This document shows, piece by piece, positions 34,277-45,000 of a stretch of 64,000 nt of DNA. The position numbers and the translations under genes are program-made. Within the stretch, counting starts at the first letter, position 1. Each line of letters starts with the position of its first letter. Origin of the DNA: an uncultured Chitinophaga sp. (GTDB lineage Bacteria > Bacteroidota > Bacteroidia > Chitinophagales > Chitinophagaceae); contig NZ_CALEJS010000015.1 of the NCBI RefSeq assembly GCF_937898475.1, positions 434,001 through 498,000 of the forward strand. The letters run 5' to 3'. Below the pieces are notes generated by a model. The model worked only from the letters and a program-made list of their open reading frames with translations. It searched no databases and was not told where the DNA came from.

Positions 34277-35491
34277 TTATTCCTCGTAATCATCGTCACC
34301 TTCGGCACTGCCGAGAATTCCCCTGATGGGTTTAATGGCCTGGTAAATGCCTCGGTCATATCTGTTGCCAAGGATAATAAGGGTGGTGGTATCCTGTACA
34401 AAGCGGTAGAACACGGTATTGTTGCCATGCCACCAGCCGTTATGGTAAACTATCTTTCCGCCTTCGGGGTAAACCATCAGGCGCCAGCCCAGCCCGTAAT
34501 TGCGGATGCCCGGTTTTTCATTGCTGTAGGGTTTATAGGCCTCTTCCAGGGTTGATTCCTTGAACAGGTTGCCTGAATAAAGGGCCTGGTCCCATTTCAG
34601 CATATCCTGGGCGGTGCTGTAAATGCCTTTATCGCCCACCACACCGTCAAAATAGGTGTCTGGCTCGGCCTGTCCGTTATACTTGTGACTGATGGTCTGA
34701 TGGGGGCGGGGAGTACTGGCGGGATCGTATACAAAAGAATTGGTCATGCCCAGCGGTTCAAAGAAGGTTTGCCGCATAAAATCAGCGTATTTCTTGTTGC
34801 TGATCTTTTCTATAATGGAAGCCAGCAGCATATAGTTGGTGTTACAGTACTGGAAATGCTTATCGGGCTGATGCTGAACGGGGGGCTTGTGTTGCACCAT
34901 CATTCTTATCAGTTCGTCATTGGTCAGAAAACTTCCTTTATCACCCTTCCAGAGACTGTCGCAGAAATATAGGTAATTGGGCAGTCCGCTCCGGTGATTG
35001 AGCAGCATACGGATCGTAATTCCCATATAAGGAAAGTCCGGGAAATAGGTTTGTATCGTGTCCTCCAGGTTCAGCTGCCCGCGTTCCATCAGGTAGAGGA
35101 TCCCCATGGCGGTAAAGGTCTTTGACACAGAGGCCAGCTGGAAAGAGGAGTTTTCGCCGATCAGCATCTTATTGCGGAAATCTTCCACGCCATGATACTG
35201 TTCAAAGATCACTACGCCTTTCTTAGCTACCAGTATGGCGCCGTTGAAGCCGGTCCTTAAAAGCCTGTGGGTAAAAAACGCAGACAACTCCTGTTGCTGC
35301 TGGTGAGTGCGGGGGGAATTCAATATCTCCGCTTTCTTCTTTTCACTCTCTGCTATTGTGTATAAAGTATCCTCTGTCTTTGTATGAAAGGAAGATCTAT
35401 CGCGCGCGCTGTTGCTCTGGCAACCGGATATGGCATATATCGAAATGCCGGATATGGTTAAAATGCAGAAAAATGCTCTTAAACGCTTCAT
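34277..35491 (-). CDS. class C beta-lactamase-like serine hydrolase, lipoprotein
   Basis: This 404-residue exported protein has a lipoprotein signal (ISIYAISGC, Cys24) and the penicillin-binding/beta-lactamase fold. The catalytic SxxK is SVSK (Ser121-Lys124), the second motif is YCN (in FQYCNTNYMLLASII), and the third is HNG (YHNGWWHGNN) replacing KTG. Such proteins are usually peptidases or esterases acting in the envelope; true beta-lactamase activity is not implied. It is transcribed alone, converging on the cation transporter and divergent from serA. Confidence 0.88.
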   Translation of the reverse strand: MKRLRAFFCILTISGISIYAISGCQSNSARDRSSFHTKTEDTLYTIAESEKKKAEILNSPRTHQQQQELSAFFTHRLLRTGFNGAILVAKKGVVIFEQYHGVEDFRNKMLIGENSSFQLASVSKTFTAMGILYLMERGQLNLEDTIQTYFPDFPYMGITIRMLLNHRSGLPNYLYFCDSLWKGDKGSFLTNDELIRMMVQHKPPVQHQPDKHFQYCNTNYMLLASIIEKISNKKYADFMRQTFFEPLGMTNSFVYDPASTPRPHQTISHKYNGQAEPDTYFDGVVGDKGIYSTAQDMLKWDQALYSGNLFKESTLEEAYKPYSNEKPGIRNYGLGWRLMVYPEGGKIVYHNGWWHGNNTVFYRFVQDTTTLIILGNRYDRGIYQAIKPIRGILGSAEGDDDYEE

Positions 35492-35597
35492 GGAAAATCT
35501 GACAACTGATATTTTTTGCTATTCTGCTAAATATATTTCAAAAACGCGGCAATGATCTACATATTTTTTGACAAAATCAAATTTGCCGGTGTACCTG

Positions 35598-35628
35598 TTT
35601 GATTATTGGTCTACTTCTGTTAGGTTTG
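35598..35628 (+). promoter_or_regulatory. serA promoter
   Basis: TTTG at 35598-35601, a 19-nt spacer and TAGGTTTG at 35621-35628 match the consensus exactly. The leader to the ATG at 35705 would be about 70 nt. Confidence 0.75.
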
Positions 35629-35704
35629 TGCCTTGTTTCCCTGATACCCACAATTATTGAGCCAATTGTGAGCGCGCTATATACGCATACTAATATTCTA
35701 ATAT

Positions 35705-36940
35705 ATGGAGCAGAAGTTGACAAGTTATCCGAAAGAAAAGATCAATATCCTCTTACTGGAGAATATCAGTGACGCAGCCGTAGCTGAATTTGTAGATGCC
35801 GGGTATGCCAATACCCGGAAGCTAACGGGCGCCCTGAGTGAGGAAGAGCTGATCAGTGAGATCAAGGATGTGCATCTGTTGGGTATACGGTCTAAAACAC
35901 AGATCACCGCCAGGGTGCTGGCAGCTGCCAGGAAGCTGCAGGCCATTGGTTGTTTTTGTATAGGCACCAACCAGGTTGACCTGAAATCCGCCAAGGAGCA
36001 CGGGATAGCTGTATTTAACGCACCTTATTCCAACACCAGGTCGGTTGCTGAACTGGTCATCGGGCTGTCTGTTATGCTGATACGCCGGATCCCGGATAAG
36101 AATAAAGCCGCCCATGAAGGCATCTGGATGAAAGAGGCCAAGGGAAGTTATGAGCTGAGAGGTAAAACGCTGGGCATTGTAGGCTATGGCAACATCGGCA
36201 GCCAGGTAAGCGTGCTGGCTGAAGCCATGGGGATGAACGTGATGTATTATGACATAGAGACCAAGCTGCCCCTGGGCAACGCAGTGCAACAGAAAACACT
36301 GGCAGAGCTGTTTTCCCAGGCAGATATCATCTCCCTGCACGTACCATCTACGCGTGCTACCCACAACATGATCAACCAGCAGACACTGAAGGATGTAAAG
36401 AAGGGCGCTATCTTCCTGAACTATGCACGTGGCGAAGTGGTAGACCTGGAAGCCCTGAAGGAAGCCCTGGAGAAAGGACAGCTGTCCGGCGCGGCTATAG
36501 ATGTGTTCCCGGTGGAGCCGGAAAAGAACGGCGCAGCTTTCAAAACTCCTTTGCAAAACCTGCCCAATGTGATACTGACGCCGCACATCGGCGGAAGCAC
36601 CGAAGAGGCCCAGCACAACATTGGACTGGACGTGAGCAGCAAAATGCTGAACTACCTTGAAAAGGGCGCCAGCTTTGGCTCACACACGGTTCCGGCACTG
36701 AGCGTCCCGGCTATCGAAAACACGCACAGGCTGCTGCATATTCATAAGAACGTGCCAGGGGTGCTTTCTGAGATCAACACAGCTTTGTCTGAAAAGAAGA
36801 TCAACATCCTGGGGCAATACCTGAAAACAAATGAGCAGATCGGCTATGTGGTGCTGGATGTAGACAGCCAGTTGTCGCAGGAAGCTTTCGCAGCACTGAA
36901 GGAAGTGAAGCATACCATTAAAACACGCCTGCTGTACTGA
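35705..36940 (+). CDS. serA: D-3-phosphoglycerate dehydrogenase
   Basis: This cytoplasmic NAD-dependent enzyme oxidises 3-phosphoglycerate in the first step of serine synthesis. The 411-residue length and C-terminal ACT domain (about 335-411, HIHKNVPGVLSEINTALSE) are those of the E. coli-type enzyme that serine inhibits. The Rossmann motif is GIVGYGNIG (157-165). Catalytic residues are Arg in NYARGEVVD, the Glu of FPVEPE and His in TPHIGGSTEEAQ. Substrate loop CIGTNQVD is at 85-92. The gene has its own consensus promoter and a terminator. Confidence 0.96.
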   Translation: MEQKLTSYPKEKINILLLENISDAAVAEFVDAGYANTRKLTGALSEEELISEIKDVHLLGIRSKTQITARVLAAARKLQAIGCFCIGTNQVDLKSAKEHGIAVFNAPYSNTRSVAELVIGLSVMLIRRIPDKNKAAHEGIWMKEAKGSYELRGKTLGIVGYGNIGSQVSVLAEAMGMNVMYYDIETKLPLGNAVQQKTLAELFSQADIISLHVPSTRATHNMINQQTLKDVKKGAIFLNYARGEVVDLEALKEALEKGQLSGAAIDVFPVEPEKNGAAFKTPLQNLPNVILTPHIGGSTEEAQHNIGLDVSSKMLNYLEKGASFGSHTVPALSVPAIENTHRLLHIHKNVPGVLSEINTALSEKKINILGQYLKTNEQIGYVVLDVDSQLSQEAFAALKEVKHTIKTRLLY

Positions 36941-36966
36941 TCAGTATTACGGCGGCGCATAGAAAG

Positions 36967-37002
36967 CGGGTGTATCATGTATTCATGATGCACCCGTTTC
37001 TT
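36967..37002 (+). terminator. terminator after serA
   Basis: CGGGTGTATCATG (36967-36979) pairs with CATGATGCACCCG (36984-36996) with one mismatch and a short loop, followed by TTTCTTT. Confidence 0.75.
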
Positions 37003-37015
37003 TGCGGGTGAACCC

Positions 37016-37069
37016 CGCTACAGGTCTACCTGGCAATAAAGCATCGGCTATGACCTGTAGCGCTTTTTT
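37016..37069. terminator. second hairpin after serA, terminator-like
   Basis: Perfect 11-bp arms CGCTACAGGTC (37016-37026) and GACCTGTAGCG (37052-37062) enclose 25 nt and are followed by a run of six T (37064-37069). CCCGCTACAGG recurs at about 37148-37158. It may be a back-up terminator or a separate structured element. Confidence 0.55.
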
Positions 37070-37173
37070 AGGACTTATGGACTCGGATGTATAACCAGTA
37101 TCAGGACTATTTTATTCACCTGTATAGCTATTTTAGGACTAGACAAACCCGCTACAGGACTATCCCAGATCAG

Positions 37174-37228
37174 GGATGTCCGGTAGATGTCCGGTATATG
37201 TCCCGTAGTTGAGAGGTAGATGTCCGGT
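37174..37228. repeat. 11-nt phased tandem repeat, five units
   Basis: Units GGATGTCCGGT, AGATGTCCGGT, ATATGTCCCGT, AGTTGAGAGGT and AGATGTCCGGT run without gaps. The word ATATGTCCCG is shared with the 11-nt array at 2810-2886, so the two seem to belong to one repeat family 34 kb apart. Confidence 0.6.
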
Positions 37229-37315
37229 ATCTATATAGATACCAGTCATCTACCTTACATCAAGGGCGATCATACAAATGAACGAGCCTTCATGATACTT
37301 TCCTGATACAAATGG

Positions 37316-37350
37316 AAAGGGGCCTCCCACCATCTGGCAAGGGCCCCTTT
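37316..37350 (-). terminator. probable terminator of the 1464-residue protein gene
   Basis: AAAGGGGCC (37316-37324) pairs with GGCCCCTTT (37342-37350). It lies 26 nt beyond the stop codon; the T tract is weak. Confidence 0.5.
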
Positions 37351-37376
37351 GTTTATCTGGTAAACCTTAGTGGAGT

Positions 37377-40300
37377 TTATCTTAGTACATTCACAATACC
37401 GCTGAGGATGATCGGCGGTCCGTCTGCTTCCTTCCTGTAACTTACCCACCAGATGTAAGTACCTATATTGGCCTGCGGGCCGCCATGTAAAGAGCCATCC
37501 CATCCCTTCTTCGGATCTTCATCTGCATAGATCAGCTGACCCCAGCGGGTGTAAATGCGCAGCTGGTAGCCCAGCATTAGTCCACGGTATACCACAGGCC
37601 TGAAACGGTCATGGTTACCGTCTCCGTTGGGAGAGAAGGCATTGGCAAAAGTTGGTTTCGGATCGCATGGGATGTAGGTAACCTTTACTTCGTCTGAACT
37701 GCTGCCGCATTTGTTGGTTACTGTTACGCCATAGGTGCCTGGTTGGGACACGCTCAATGCCGGACCGGTAGAACCATCAGACCAGCGGGTGGTGCTGGTG
37801 ATATCATTCCCATCGGCGCGCAGGCGAAGCGTTTCGCCATTACACAGGATAGTATCGTTACCCAGTGCAACCTGCGGAAGGCCGTCGCAATATACAGTGA
37901 TCACCTGGCGAGCTTCGTTGGCGTTGCCACAATCGTCTGTAGCGGTCCAGATGCGGATAATGCGGAAGGCGCCGCAAACACCCGGGATATCTACCGGCTC
38001 CTGTATCTGCGTACGGCTGATCCTAACTGAACCGCAATTATCGGTGGCAGCAACATTGCTGGGCGGCGCGGGGATGGCATCGCAATTCACCTGTACATCC
38101 GCAGGGGGCGCAACAACAAACACAGGTCTGGTGGTATCCTGTACGGTGATGTTCTGCGTAACAGTACTACTGTTACCACAATCATCTGTGGCTATCCAGG
38201 TGCGGATTATGCGGTAGTTACAGTTGTTGCCGCCAATGTCCTGGCGCTGATCGCTGGAAGTGGCCGTGATAATGGTGCCGGTACAATATTCGGTAGCGGT
38301 AAGCGTAACAGCCGGTGGTACATTGCCACAGTCCACCGTTATATCAGCCGGCGCAGCGGTAGTGAATACCGGAGGCGTCAGCTCTTTTACTGTAATGGTC
38401 TGAACAAGCGTGGCGGTGTTGCCGCAGGGATCAGTAGCGGTCCAGGTACGCAGCAGCTGATAGTTGCTGGCGCATTCGCCGGCGATCGCCTGCCGGGTCT
38501 CTACCGGTGTGACAGACATCGTCCCATAGCAGGAATCTATTGCGTCCAATGTGATGGCGGCCGGTATAGCGTCGCAATTCACAGTAACATCCGCCGGTTT
38601 GGGCGTTATGAATATTGGCGCTGATTTATCAGAGATATTGATCGTTTGTGAAGCCGTTGTGCTGAACCCGCACTGGTCGGTAGCGGTCCAGGTACGTGTG
38701 AGCGTCTGATCGCAGCCATTCACGAGTGCGTGGTCTGCAAAGGTTACGGTCAGCGGCATGTTGGTATAGGGCAGATGGCTGAACTGCGGTGTTCCGAACA
38801 GTGTAGTATAGTCCTTGCCCAGGCTGCATGCTGCCGTAAGTGCAGGAGGTGTGAAGGTTACTACCGGTGGTTTGTCTACAATGGCCACCTGAAGAGACGC
38901 ACAGGAAGTGGTACTGCAGGCCCCAGCACTTTCAGCGCGCACATAGTAAGTAGTGGTTTTGGAAAGGGTGGTAGTAATTGTTGCGCCGGATCCAATGCTG
39001 GTACCACCGCAGCTGCCTGCATACCATACCCAGTTGGCGCCGGTGCCAAGGCTGCCACCCTGTACGCTGAGCGTGACATCGCTGCCGGCACAAAGTTCCG
39101 GCCTGTCGGCAGTGATAGCAGTGGGGGCTACAGAAGCGTCTTCAACCACTACGGAGAAGGGCACATCTGCAGCACAGCCGGGGCCGCCGTTACTGATGTT
39201 TAAGATAAAATCATAGGTGCCTGCAGGCGTAGCGGCAGGGTAGGAGAACCTTAACGGAGAAGCAACCAGGGCGCTGTCTACCGTGGCGGTGAAGCCCGGC
39301 ATCACGTTGGTGGCTGCTGCTCTTACATTGAACAATGTCGGGTTATCGCTTACGGATGCATAGGGCAGGGAGATCACCGCATTGCCGTTACAGGACGGCG
39401 GGATGGCGTTCAGTACGATACCCGGTGCATTTTTCTTGCTGAGGATCACCGTGTCGGGAGTGCCTGTGCAGACAGCGTTGGAGATAGTCCAGGTGAGTAT
39501 GACATCCTGGATACCGGTTACCGTTACCGTGGTGTTGGGCTGGGTGTCATCTGCAATCGTGGCGGTTCCCTGTTCCAGTGTCCAGCGGCCGTTTGCCCCC
39601 GCAGGTACGGTGTTGGCTGCCATCGTGAACACGTCGAGCGTGCCGCATTGGCGCTGATCGGGACCGGCCAGGCTGGAAATGGGCGCTGCTACATTTATCA
39701 GTACTACAGTATCTGTGCTTGTGCAGGCGGTATTCGCGGTTTTTTGAACCGACCATACCAATGTAACAGATTGCCCATCGCCAAGGCCATTTATAGGAGT
39801 CATAGGATCGTCGTCTGTTCCGATAACGGCGCCGTTCGCAGGACCTGCAATGCTCCATTTACCGGTTTCGCCGGCTGCCAGTACGGCTGCCATGATGAAA
39901 TCTCCATTGTTACACTGCCGGATGGTATCGGCACCGGCGTTGGCAACGGGTATATCATTCACAAGCACATCTTTCGTGGCGGTTACCACGCACATACCGT
40001 TGGTGACGGTTGCGGCATAGGTACTTGTGCCCGGTGTTGCCGGTGTATGTGTAATCTCGGTAGAAATGTCGCCGGTGGGTGTCCATTGTACATCATATAA
40101 ACCAAGCGCCGAAGGTATAGAGAGTGTTACTTCCTCGCCCAGGCATATATTGGAAGGACCGGAAACGCTGTCCAGTTCAGGCTTTTCATCAACCACTACT
40201 ATGGCTGCTCCGGTACGGGAACAGGTACGTTCGGCGCCATATTCCTTATAACCCGTAACAGCATAGATCGTAGTCTCTGTTGGCCATACATGCACCTCTT

Positions 40301-41771
40301 CTGCAATGGTATCCAGCGGAAGATCCCAGACGTATTCATCAAAGCCGCCCTCCGCCTTTAGTATGGCCGTATCGCCTATACAGATCTCGTTATCCGGTAC
40401 CTCTACCTTAGGATTGGGCAATAAGGTCACTCTTATAGGTTTGGACGGCGCTGCGCAACCTTCTGTATTACCATCCTCATAGATCTGCAGCCGGAAATAA
40501 ATGACTGTAGGCACTACCGGATCGCCTTCCAGCAGCAGAGCGCCTTCCACGAAACTCAATACAGAAGTAGCCGTGCCGGTTACACCATCACCATCACCGG
40601 AAATAGTGGTCCATTTTGCACCGTCAAGACTGTATTGCCAGAAATAATGCGGTTTGGTAAAATAACCGGAAGGCGTATAAGCGGAAGTCAGGTTGGTAGG
40701 AGAACCGGCGCACATGGTATAGGCGCCGCCTTCCTGGTCTGTCTGACCATCAAAGAATGAATAAATGAAAGGCGTACAATAGGCAAAGTAAATATCGTCT
40801 ATCGCGATATTGTTTCCGCAGCCGCCCGAAGCATTGTTCTTAATCTGTACGATCACACGGTTTACGCCGGGACTGGTCTTGAAACTGAACTCCATTTGTT
40901 GCCAGCCGTTATTGCTAAGGGTAGCCTGGAAGGGCACAGAAAGATCGTTGGAGTTAAAACTGGCCAATACGGAAGCACCTACGGAATCCAGGATCTCAAA
41001 AGTAACACCCGGGTTGCTGTAATTGCCGCCGCAACCATTATTATCAAAGTAAGCCTGACTATCGATGTTCTTTAACCACGCGCCAAATTTGTAGATCGCG
41101 CCTTTACATAAACCCGTTACTTCCCTGCGGTAAAAAATGTTGGGCGCGGCGTCTGCATTAATGATCATCATAGCGCCATCAGTGTTCCTGGTGTGATCGC
41201 CGGTGACTACCCAGTCGGGGTTTAACCCGCTGGTGGTGCTCTGGATGCAATATTCGTTAGGGTTAAGTGGACCGCTTGTATTTGCTGTAAATTCAGTAGT
41301 GCCTCTTGTAGGAGATAATTCCAGCGGAACTGCAGTAACGCCGAAATCTTCCTCGAAGCCAGCTAATGTTTTGGATGTATTAACGCCTTTACAATCAGAC
41401 ATGGGGCATGCGGAGGCTCGGACGAAAGCCGGCCCTGCTGTTTGCGGACCGGATGGGGTATTCATCGTGGCAGACACCGAGTAATTGCCGTCTCTGAGAA
41501 ATTCGATGACTATGGAAGGATTTCCGGCAAGTACCGAATTGATACTGCCGTATAGGACTCTATAGTCTACTCCTTCAATACCCGGGGTAATGGTGTACTG
41601 GATGTCGGTGACTGTTTCACCGGTTACACCGGCGTTCACAGTTGCGTAACGCTCGTTATCCTTTACCGTTGTACAAACTATTTTGGGCGCATTGATATAC
41701 GACTGCGCCAATACGGTTCCAGTACTCACAAAAGCCATGATCAGGCATAGGAAGGCTGATAATCTTGTCAC
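37377..41771 (-). CDS. large secreted surface protein with type IX (CHU_C) sorting domain
   Basis: This 1464-residue exported protein has signal peptide MTRLSAFLCLIMAFVSTGTVLAQ, an N-terminal region shared with the adjacent 3309-residue protein, a jelly-roll-like domain (about 125-330; FYRREVTGLCKGAIYKFGAWL, NNASGGCGNNIAIDDIYF), Ig/PKD-like domains, two copies of the 84-residue GPD-Q-C repeat class, an HYR-like block of three repeats (VNCDAIPA...TDNC), and the C-terminal CHU_C domain (PTFANAFSPNGDGNHDRFRP, IYTRWGQLIY, GTYIWWVSYR). CHU_C directs proteins through the type IX system to the cell surface. An adhesin or gliding-related role is inferred from SprB-like layout. Confidence 0.88.
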   Translation of the reverse strand: MTRLSAFLCLIMAFVSTGTVLAQSYINAPKIVCTTVKDNERYATVNAGVTGETVTDIQYTITPGIEGVDYRVLYGSINSVLAGNPSIVIEFLRDGNYSVSATMNTPSGPQTAGPAFVRASACPMSDCKGVNTSKTLAGFEEDFGVTAVPLELSPTRGTTEFTANTSGPLNPNEYCIQSTTSGLNPDWVVTGDHTRNTDGAMMIINADAAPNIFYRREVTGLCKGAIYKFGAWLKNIDSQAYFDNNGCGGNYSNPGVTFEILDSVGASVLASFNSNDLSVPFQATLSNNGWQQMEFSFKTSPGVNRVIVQIKNNASGGCGNNIAIDDIYFAYCTPFIYSFFDGQTDQEGGAYTMCAGSPTNLTSAYTPSGYFTKPHYFWQYSLDGAKWTTISGDGDGVTGTATSVLSFVEGALLLEGDPVVPTVIYFRLQIYEDGNTEGCAAPSKPIRVTLLPNPKVEVPDNEICIGDTAILKAEGGFDEYVWDLPLDTIAEEVHVWPTETTIYAVTGYKEYGAERTCSRTGAAIVVVDEKPELDSVSGPSNICLGEEVTLSIPSALGLYDVQWTPTGDISTEITHTPATPGTSTYAATVTNGMCVVTATKDVLVNDIPVANAGADTIRQCNNGDFIMAAVLAAGETGKWSIAGPANGAVIGTDDDPMTPINGLGDGQSVTLVWSVQKTANTACTSTDTVVLINVAAPISSLAGPDQRQCGTLDVFTMAANTVPAGANGRWTLEQGTATIADDTQPNTTVTVTGIQDVILTWTISNAVCTGTPDTVILSKKNAPGIVLNAIPPSCNGNAVISLPYASVSDNPTLFNVRAAATNVMPGFTATVDSALVASPLRFSYPAATPAGTYDFILNISNGGPGCAADVPFSVVVEDASVAPTAITADRPELCAGSDVTLSVQGGSLGTGANWVWYAGSCGGTSIGSGATITTTLSKTTTYYVRAESAGACSTTSCASLQVAIVDKPPVVTFTPPALTAACSLGKDYTTLFGTPQFSHLPYTNMPLTVTFADHALVNGCDQTLTRTWTATDQCGFSTTASQTINISDKSAPIFITPKPADVTVNCDAIPAAITLDAIDSCYGTMSVTPVETRQAIAGECASNYQLLRTWTATDPCGNTATLVQTITVKELTPPVFTTAAPADITVDCGNVPPAVTLTATEYCTGTIITATSSDQRQDIGGNNCNYRIIRTWIATDDCGNSSTVTQNITVQDTTRPVFVVAPPADVQVNCDAIPAPPSNVAATDNCGSVRISRTQIQEPVDIPGVCGAFRIIRIWTATDDCGNANEARQVITVYCDGLPQVALGNDTILCNGETLRLRADGNDITSTTRWSDGSTGPALSVSQPGTYGVTVTNKCGSSSDEVKVTYIPCDPKPTFANAFSPNGDGNHDRFRPVVYRGLMLGYQLRIYTRWGQLIYADEDPKKGWDGSLHGGPQANIGTYIWWVSYRKEADGPPIILSGIVNVLR

Positions 41772-41948
41772 TTGTCTGAAGTATTACGAAAAACAAATAA
41801 TTATTTCGGTCAGAGAGTAGCTGGTTCCTCTATGATAGAATTCTTTGTTGGCATAGTGTCCCCCTCATCAAAACGACCTAAGTGCTCAGGCAATAAACCA
41901 TCATGTTAGTATAATATTAAATAATTAAAATTAACTATGTGTATGCTC

Positions 41949-41987
41949 AAAAAAGAGGGATTCACATGAGATGGAATCCCTCTTTTT
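41949..41987. terminator. terminator of the 3309-residue protein gene
   Basis: AAAAAGAGGGATTC pairs with GAATCCCTCTTTTT (41974-41987) in a symmetric stem with A and T tracts on both sides, so it could work in either direction. It lies 16 nt beyond the stop codon. Confidence 0.8.
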
Positions 41988-42002
41988 GAAGATATGTTCA
42001 GA

Positions 42003-45000
42003 TTATCTGATCACGGTCACTTCACCCTTGATGATATTCGGGTTACCATTTGGCATTTTCTTGTAAGTGAGCCACCATACATAAGTGCCTACACCCACAG
42101 GTTGGCCCTGGTATCTGCCGTCCCATCCTTTCTTGCTATCACGGCCCAGGTAGATCAGCTCACCCCAACGGTTGAAGATGCGCAGCTCGTACTCGTACAT
42201 TGGTCCGCGTACAACCGGTCTGAAGAAGTCGTTGCGGCCATCGTTGTTGGGCGAGAACGCATTCGGGAATGTCGGTTTCGGATCGCACTGGGTATAATCC
42301 ACGGTGATCTGGTCTGTATAGCTGCCGCAATCGTTGAACACGGTTACGGAGTAGGTACCTGCTTTGGTAACATCGAGGAACGGACCGGTAGAACCATCGG
42401 ACCACAATACCCTGGTGATGTTGGATCCATCTGCACGTAATCTCAGCGTTTCACCGATACACATCATGGTGTCGTTGCCCAGGTTAATGAACGGTGTGGA
42501 GGTTACCCTTACGTTGAGGCTATCCATGAATACGCGCTGACAGAACCTGTCCATTACCGCGAGCCTGTATTTACCGGTGGCGTTGAAGGCTTTCACAGGG
42601 TTGGAATCACCATCATCCCACAGGTAAGAAATAGCATCCTGCGTGGTACCGTCTATCGTGATGCTGCTGCCAGGGCAGATCTCCCTGTTGGGGCCCAGCT
42701 CTACGTTGATGCCAGGCTGCAGGCGCACATTTACGGTATCCCTCACCATACAGTTATCCCTTGTTACGGTTACCCAGTACAGGCCGGGTTGGTTCACCAC
42801 GATGGAAGAAGTGGTGGCCCCGGTTGCCCAGCGGATGCTGCCGCCATTGTTTACGTTCACGGTCAGCATGATAGACTGATCAGGACAGATCGTAGTGTCG
42901 CGATTCAGGCTGATATCCGGCGGCGGATTTACTGTTACGTTCACGGTATCGATAGTGATACAGCCGCGTTTTGTTACCCTTACCCAGAATTCTTCCTGGG
43001 TGCTTACCAGTATGGAAGGCGTAGTAGCGCCTGTGCTCCAGAGGTAGGAAGCGCCATCTACAAACGCATCCAGTTTTACGCTCTGTCCGCGGCATATGGA
43101 TGCATCGGGCAGGTTCACCAGCGGCATTGGTATCAGCTCAACATGTATAGTATCAGTTGTTACGCACACACCGTTTGTTACACTTACCCAGTAGGTGCCT
43201 CCGCTGGTTACCTGGATACGTTGGGTGGTTTCGCCGGTAGACCAGCGGATGGTGTAGCCAAAGTTAGCTGCACCGGCATCCAGTATGAGGCTGTTGCCAC
43301 CGCACAAAGCGGTATCGTTACCCAGGTTCACCATTGGCTTGTTGCTGTACTGCAGGTTGTATACCACCGTATCGGAGATACAGCCGGTTACACCGTCCTG
43401 TACGATGAAGCTTGCCTGTGTGGCGTTATTCAGGTTAAATGTTGCGTTCTTCTGTGCTAATGGCACCTGTACTGCGTTGGCAGGTGTTACGCCTACCAAG
43501 ATATAGGTAGGATTGTTAACCTGGCTGGTCAGCTGCAGGGTGAAGCTCGGATTATCAGAGCAGTTCATCGGCAGGGTCGGATCCAGCACTGGTTTCGGAC
43601 AAGGATTCACGGTAATACGCTGTATCCTTTCTGTTGCCTGGTTGCCGCAGGCGTCTGCTATGCGCCACCTTCTGATGATAGTATAACCGGCACAGAGATC
43701 TTTTACATAAGGATCTTCCACTACAGTTACCCTTTTCGGGAAGGCAGGATCGCAATTGTCTGTAGCCGTTAACACAGGCGCTACCGGGATGGAATCACCG
43801 CAGTTCAGCACCAGGTCTGCCGGAGCCGGAGCGATCACCGGACGGGTAGTATCGGTTACGGTCACCACCTGGCGAACGGTTGTAGTGTTACCGCATTCGT
43901 CAGTAGCTGTCCAGGTACGGATCAGGCGATAATTGCTGGCGCAAGCGCCCGGTATAGTTTCGCGTATCTGTGAGCGGCTGATCTTCACATTGCCGGCGCA
44001 GTTATCTGTAGCAGCCACATTGTTTGCCGGAGGCGGAATTGCGTCACAGCTTACAGTGGTATCCCTTGGCGGAGCTATAGTGAACACCGGACGGGTAGTA
44101 TCCTGTACAGTAATGATCTGGCGCATGGTAGCAGTGTTTCCACAATTATCTTTGGCCGTCCAGGTACGGATCAGACGGTAGTTGTTGGCGCAGGCAGGCA
44201 GGAGGGAGGTCCGCTGCTCGCTGGTTTCCACCTGTACGTTGGGACTACAGTTATCTGTAGCTGTCACCACCGGCCATGCAGGTACCTTATCACAATCCAC
44301 TGTCACATCAGCCGGTTGCGGTATGGAGAATACCGGACGGGTAGTGTCCTGTACCGTAATGGTTTGCTTTACGGTAGCGGTATTGCCACATTCATCGCGG
44401 GCTATCCAGGTACGGATAATCTGGTAGTAGTCTGCACACTGGGCGCCCGGTATATTCTGACGTACGTCTGTTGCCGTTACTGTGATCACACCTGGTGTAC
44501 AGTTATCGGTAGCAGTCAGTGTAGCTGCAGCCGGAATTGAGTTACAGTTCACAGTAGTATCCCTGGGCGGTGTAACGGTGAACACCGGACGGGTGGTATC
44601 CTGTACTGTTATTACCTGGGTAAGCGTTGCGCTGTTGTTACAGCCATCGGTAGCTGTCCAGGTGCGCACCAGTCGATAGTTGTTCGCGCAGGCGCCTGTA
44701 ATATTCTGTCTTGTTTCTGTTGGTGTTACGGTGATCACGCCGAAGCAGCTGTCATAAGCGGTCAGGTTCACCGGAGCCGGGATGGCGTCACAGTTTACTG
44801 TTATGTTGGCTGGTGCGGCAGATTGGAACACCGGCGGCAGGTTATCCACCACGGTGATGGTCTGCGAAGCCGTAGTGGTCATACCGCATCGGTCTGTAGC
44901 GGTCCATGTACGGGTAAAGGTGCGTACACAACCGTTGATGGTAGAAGCATCCGTGAAGGTAACGGTCAGCTGTTCTCCTGTATAAGGTGTATGGCTGAAT

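Larger units (their letters stand above)
36941..37376. other. 436-nt convergent gap between serA and the 1464-residue surface protein gene
   Basis: No gene is evident. In order the gap holds the serA terminator, a second hairpin, a stretch with four (C/T)AGGACT words at about 37069-37163 spaced at near multiples of 11 nt, an 11-nt phased array (37174-37228), and a weak minus-strand terminator (37316-37350). Confidence 0.55.
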
